Below the pieces are notes generated by a model that searched no databases, was not told the origin of the DNA, and saw only the letters and a program-made list of their open reading frames with translations. Positions 60,708-64,000 of a stretch of 64,000 nt of DNA are shown one piece after another (position 1 is the stretch's first letter; every line of letters begins with the position of its first letter). The DNA lies in NCBI GenBank assembly GCA_029931535.1, contig JAQPZY010001334.1, positions 868,001-932,000 of the forward strand, in the 5' to 3' direction. This stretch comes from Margaritifera margaritifera (Eukaryota > Mollusca > Bivalvia > Unionida > Margaritiferidae). Position numbers and translations under genes: made by a program.

Positions 60708-61101
60708 GATCACCATTTTTGCTGTTTGCCGATCGCAAAGACATCTACCTTGTTGATGCTCAAAATGCCAAAAATAATTCTACTGTCGTGGCTAATAAGC
60801 TGGAAGATGCAGCCGCCGTAGACTTTGTATATTCGGAGGGCCTCATATTTTGGACAGATGTTAGCTTAGAAGCAATAAAAATGACGCAGATAAATAATAC
60901 CTCAGTAAGTCTGGGAATCATTGCAACAGGATTAGCCTCCCCAGATGGTCTGGCCTGTGATTGGTTGGGAAAGAAACTGTACTGGACAGATGCAGAAACA
61001 AACCGAATTGAAGTCAGCAATCTGGATGGAACAATGCGTAAAGTGTTGTACTGGCAGGATCTTGACCAGCCCAGGGCCATTGCATTGGATCCATTTCATG
61101 G
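60708..61101 (+). CDS. LRP6: LRP5/6 (arrow) Wnt co-receptor, one internal exon of the first YWTD propeller
   Basis: This exon encodes part of the extracellular first beta-propeller of the low-density lipoprotein receptor-related protein 5/6, the membrane co-receptor that works with Frizzled in canonical Wnt signalling. The frame runs 130 full codons from [11 protein letters not shown] to the LDPFH end. Propeller motifs are visible at residues 47-50 (FWTD) and 91-94 (YWTD), with DGLACDW at 79-85 and the segment [12 protein letters not shown] at 96-107. Two pairs of overlapping N-glycosylation sequons lie at 22-25 and 62-65. The stretch LEDAAAVDF is typical of LRP5/6 rather than LRP4 or LDLR. 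A pyrimidine-rich tract ending in TTTTTTTACAG precedes the exon, and GTAAGT follows it. The 5' intron is phase 1 and the 3' intron phase 2; the exon is 394 bases. The signal-peptide exon and later exons are not seen, so the gene enters from the left and leaves to the right on the + strand. An open antisense frame here is a shadow. Confidence 0.93.
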
Positions 61102-61107
61102 GTAAGT
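61102..61107 (+). promoter_or_regulatory. 5' splice site of the LRP5/6 exon
   Basis: GTAAGT, a consensus metazoan donor, follows the GG that starts the last split codon. The reading frame meets a TAA two bases into the intron, which supports the boundary. Confidence 0.9.
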
Positions 61108-61142
61108 GGAATAAAAGTATTGGCTATTTACTTACATTTTCA

Positions 61143-61322
61143 GGAACCATGGTAGCTCAGTTGGTAGAGGATTGGACTTATAATACAAGAGTGCGAGTTC
61201 AGTACCTGTCCATGCCAGCATGGGTCATCTGCCTCAGTGTGTCTTTCGGAAAGGCACTTACTCCTATATCCTGTGCATGATATAGCCAACAATATGTATA
61301 AAGTTGACTTTCGGTCAACAAA
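61143..61322 (+). mobile_element. tRNA-derived SINE in the LRP5/6 intron
   Basis: TAGCTCAGTTGG (61153-61164) is a perfect RNA polymerase III A-box and GAGTTCAGTACC (61195-61206) a near B-box. The body contains TCTTTCGGAAAGGCACTTAC. It begins 42 bases after the exon's splice donor. Confidence 0.75.
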
Positions 61323-61540
61323 GATGACAGTATTCTCGACAGAACATCCTTGTCATTAAAGAAAAAAACCTGTTGGCCCTGAATCACCACTTTTCCGATT
61401 GGGTGATTAATTTACAAATTCACTAAAGCAGCAGAATTGTTATTACTTTTTTTAAAGCAGCTATGTTAGTTCATGTCACAGTTTCCAATCTAAAGTTACT
61501 GGTTCAGTGGTGATTAACTGGTCATGTTCAGTACTGATTT

Positions 61541-63065
61541 TTAGCTATACTGGTAATAGACCAGAAGAGCTTATGGGATGGTTGTCTCTCATCCATCCAT
61601 CTGTTAGCACAAGTTTGTTATCACTACTCCTCCTAAACAACTTTGAGGATTGCCATGAAACTTTACACACACATTCATCCCATGGTCTAGTTGGTCCTAA
61701 AATGAAAATGGTGCCACTTGGACATCTAATATGGCCATCACAGTGGCCATCTTGAAATCTTGATATTGCTGCTCCTGAAGGGATGGTCATACAACATGGG
61801 GTTTTCACTGAAAGTCTTCTTATGATGTCTACTTGGCCCAGAATTAAAATGGTGCTGATCTGACATCCAATATGGCTGCCACAGTAGTCAGCTTGAAAAT
61901 TTTGTTATTGCTACTCCCCCTGAATGGATATTCATATCAACATGGGTTTTCACTAAAAGACTTCTTATGATGTCAAGTTGTTCCTAAATTAAATTGGTGC
62001 AGATCTGATGTCCAATATGGCCACCACAGCAGCCATCTTGAAAATCTTGTTATCATTACTCCTTCTGAAAGTAAAGTTATATTGATATGAGATTTTCATG
62101 AGAAGACTTCTTATGATGTCTAGTTGGTCCTATATGAAAATGGTGCCAATCTGATGTCTAATATGGCCACCACAGTGGCCATATTGAAAATCTTATTATT
62201 GCGACTCAGCCTGAATCAATGGTCATCTCAACATGGGGTTTTCACTAAAAGACTTCTTATGATGTCTAGTTGGTCCTAACTGAAAATGGCGCTGGTGCCA
62301 TCATGTTGTTGCTACTCCTTCTGAATGAAAAGTAATAGTGCCATGAAGTTTTCACATAGAAGACTTTTTATAATATCTAGTTGTTCCTGAATGAAAATGG
62401 TGCCACTTGCACATCCAGTATGGCCACCACAGTGGCCATCTTGAAAATCTGGTTATTGATACTCCTCCTCAATAGATGGTCGTATCAACATGGGGTTTCA
62501 CTAAATGACTTCTGATGTCTAGGTGGTCCTAAATGAAAATGGTGCTGTTCAGACATTCAATATTGCCAACACAATGGCCATCTTGAAAATCTTCATACCA
62601 CTACTCCTGAGTGAATGATGATATCAGCATTGAGTTTTCACTCAACAACTTCATATGATGTCTGGTTGGCTGTAGATGAAAATGATTCCAATCTGACTTA
62701 CGATATGGCCACCACAGTGGCCATCTTGTCCTCTTATGATGTCTAGTTGGTCCTAAATGGAAATGGTGCCAATCTGTAATCCAGTATCGTCACCATGGCA
62801 GCCATCTTGAAAATCTTGTTATTGTTACTTCTCCAAAATAGAAAGTCATATCAACATGAGGTTTCCACCAGAATTCTTATGATCTCTTGTTATTCCTAAA
62901 TGAGAATGGTGCCAATCTGGCATCGACAACAGCTCATTTAAAAATCTTGTTATTGCTGAAGAATATCAGAGATGGTTTCAACATATAGTAGTTAAAAGGA
63001 AGAAATGGTCTTACCTTGAATTCCTAGAAAAAAATTTCAGCCAGAAGAGCATCAGTCATTCGAGG
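61541..63065 (+). repeat. F1 tandem-monomer element, longest copy
   Basis: Head AGCTATACTGGTAATAGACC then AGAAGAGCTTATGGGATGG, the ATGAAACTTTACACACACAT box, about ten monomers at 142-150-bp spacing, then the tail (TTCAACATATAGTAGTTAAA ... CCAGAAGAGCATCAGTC). It lies inside the LRP5/6 intron. Confidence 0.87.
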
Positions 63066-63224
63066 CATACATGATAAAAAGTTATAGGGTAATGGCCATT
63101 AAAATGGTGTAGCTCTCTTTACATGGGTAAATAGGTTACTAAGGAAAACATGACTGACATTAAGAAATCTGCATAATAGTGGAAGTTTGTAAAGGGCAGG
63201 TAAATGTCCAAAGTTCATGCTCAG

Positions 63225-63546
63225 TGTGTGAAAATTAATAGATAAAAGAATGCCCACAGTACAAATCCATTGTGTGAAAATTAATAGATAAAAGAATGCT
63301 CACAGTACAAATCCATTGTGTGAAAATTAATAGATAAAAGAATGCCCACAGTACAAATCCATTGTTTGAAAATTAATAGATAAAAGAATGCCCACAGTAC
63401 AAATCCAGTGTGTGAAAATTAATAGATAAAATAATGCCCACAGTACAAATCCATGGTGTGAAAATTAATAGATAAAAGAATGCCCACAGTACAAATCCAG
63501 TGTGTGAAAATTAATAGATAAAAGAATGCCCACAGTACAAATCCAC
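63225..63546 (+). repeat. 46-bp minisatellite, seven copies
   Basis: Units start at 63225, 63271, 63317, 63363, 63409, 63455 and 63501 (TGTGTGAAAATTAATAGATA ... CAGTACAAATCCA), with very few differences. There are no spacers. Confidence 0.97.
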
Positions 63547-63689
63547 TGTGCCACAACAAGATTGATATAATTGAAGATTTTAAAAATGGTATTACTCAAT
63601 TTGACAGAGTGTCACTTTGTAATAGGGAGAAGAAAAATTGCTGTTGAAACAGTATTTCAAGGAAGGTTGTCAAAAGATAAAGTGATGTA

Positions 63690-64000
63690 TGAAAGGTGAA
63701 AAAAGTTATGTGCACAAAATAGTGAAATATAGTTCACAATAAAAGTTTGTATGCACACATTAGAGCAATATAGTTCACAATGAAAGTTATGTGCACACAA
63801 TAGAGCAATATAGTTCACAATAAAAGTTATATGCACACAATAGAGCAATATAGTTCACAATAAAAGTTATATGCACACAATAGAGCAATATAGTTCACAA
63901 TAAAAGTTATATGCACACAATAGAGCAATATAGTTCACAATGAAAGTTATGTGCACACAATAGAGCAATATAGTTCACAATAAAAGTTATATGCACACAA
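63690..64000 (+). repeat. 40-bp minisatellite running off the window
   Basis: TAGTTCACAATAAAAGTTAT then ATGCACACAATAGAGCAATA repeats at 63771, 63811, 63851, 63891, 63931 and 63971, preceded by a worn unit at 63730. Variants alternate TAAAAG/TGAAAG and ATGC/GTGC. Confidence 0.97.

Noticed and set aside
60760..61080. 106-codon antisense frame
   Set aside because: Shadow of the LRP5/6 exon on the opposite strand.
61143..61215. Intact tRNA gene
   Set aside because: The A-box is perfect but the acceptor and B-box do not form a proper cloverleaf, and a SINE body follows.
61199..61390. Short frames in the LRP5/6 intron as a next exon
   Set aside because: No splice acceptor with matching phase and no YWTD-propeller sequence; the region is SINE.
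63225..63546. CRISPR-like regular array
   Set aside because: Units are contiguous with no unique spacers and the genome is animal; it is a minisatellite.

Overview
This is a eukaryotic, AT-rich, intron and intergenic type of window with almost no coding sequence. It has no operons, ribosome binding sites or dense ORFs. The one clear cellular gene part is a single exon of the Wnt co-receptor LRP5/6 (arrow) at 60708-61101 (+), with matching splice sites on both sides. The LRP5/6 exon makes the source an animal. The repeat types (tRNA-derived SINEs with AAC-rich tails, many elements built of ~150-bp tandem monomers like the 'pearl' elements of oysters, hAT, pogo and piggyBac relics) suggest a lophotrochozoan, most likely a bivalve mollusc. 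The species-group call is inference.

Layout. 1-9 kb: C-terminal end of a hAT transposase (3-191), a 5'-truncated SINE with perfect target-site duplications (TSDs), a hAT-like non-autonomous element (3412-4221), a Tigger/pogo relic (6047-6222) nested in another repeat, and a SINE nested in a minisatellite-type element (8697-9560). 9.6-23 kb: an element with end motif CAGTG-TTTCTCCAGG carrying a nested four-stem MITE, the first arrays of tandem family F1, two tRNA-like SINEs, and a very clear 154-bp hAT MITE with 8-bp TSDs (21754-21907). 22.9-30 kb: a near-continuous cluster of tandem-monomer elements (F3, F1, F1, F3, F4) and a long hairpin (27408-27623). 30-46 kb: mostly unassigned DNA with more four-stem MITEs, hAT-like copies, a large inverted repeat (44673-45314) and microsatellites. 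46-58.5 kb: F2 arrays (a dimeric repeat whose monomers carry AGGTCA-nnn-TGACCT-like palindromes), F5 and F7 arrays, a pogo-like MITE, and a possible piggyBac relic. 58.8-64 kb: F1 arrays on both sides of the LRP5/6 exon, then 46-bp and 40-bp minisatellites running off the window end.

The main message is architectural. At least seven repeat families (named F1-F7 here) use the same plan: several begin with a T-run and a short head hairpin (often TTTTAGCTC...), then carry imperfect ~145-165-bp monomers, and most contain a GAAACTTGGTA-like box. F2 adds a near-perfect estrogen-response-element palindrome in many monomers. These families, rather than genes, are the unusual content. All family assignments were made by eye; no alignments or searches were run.
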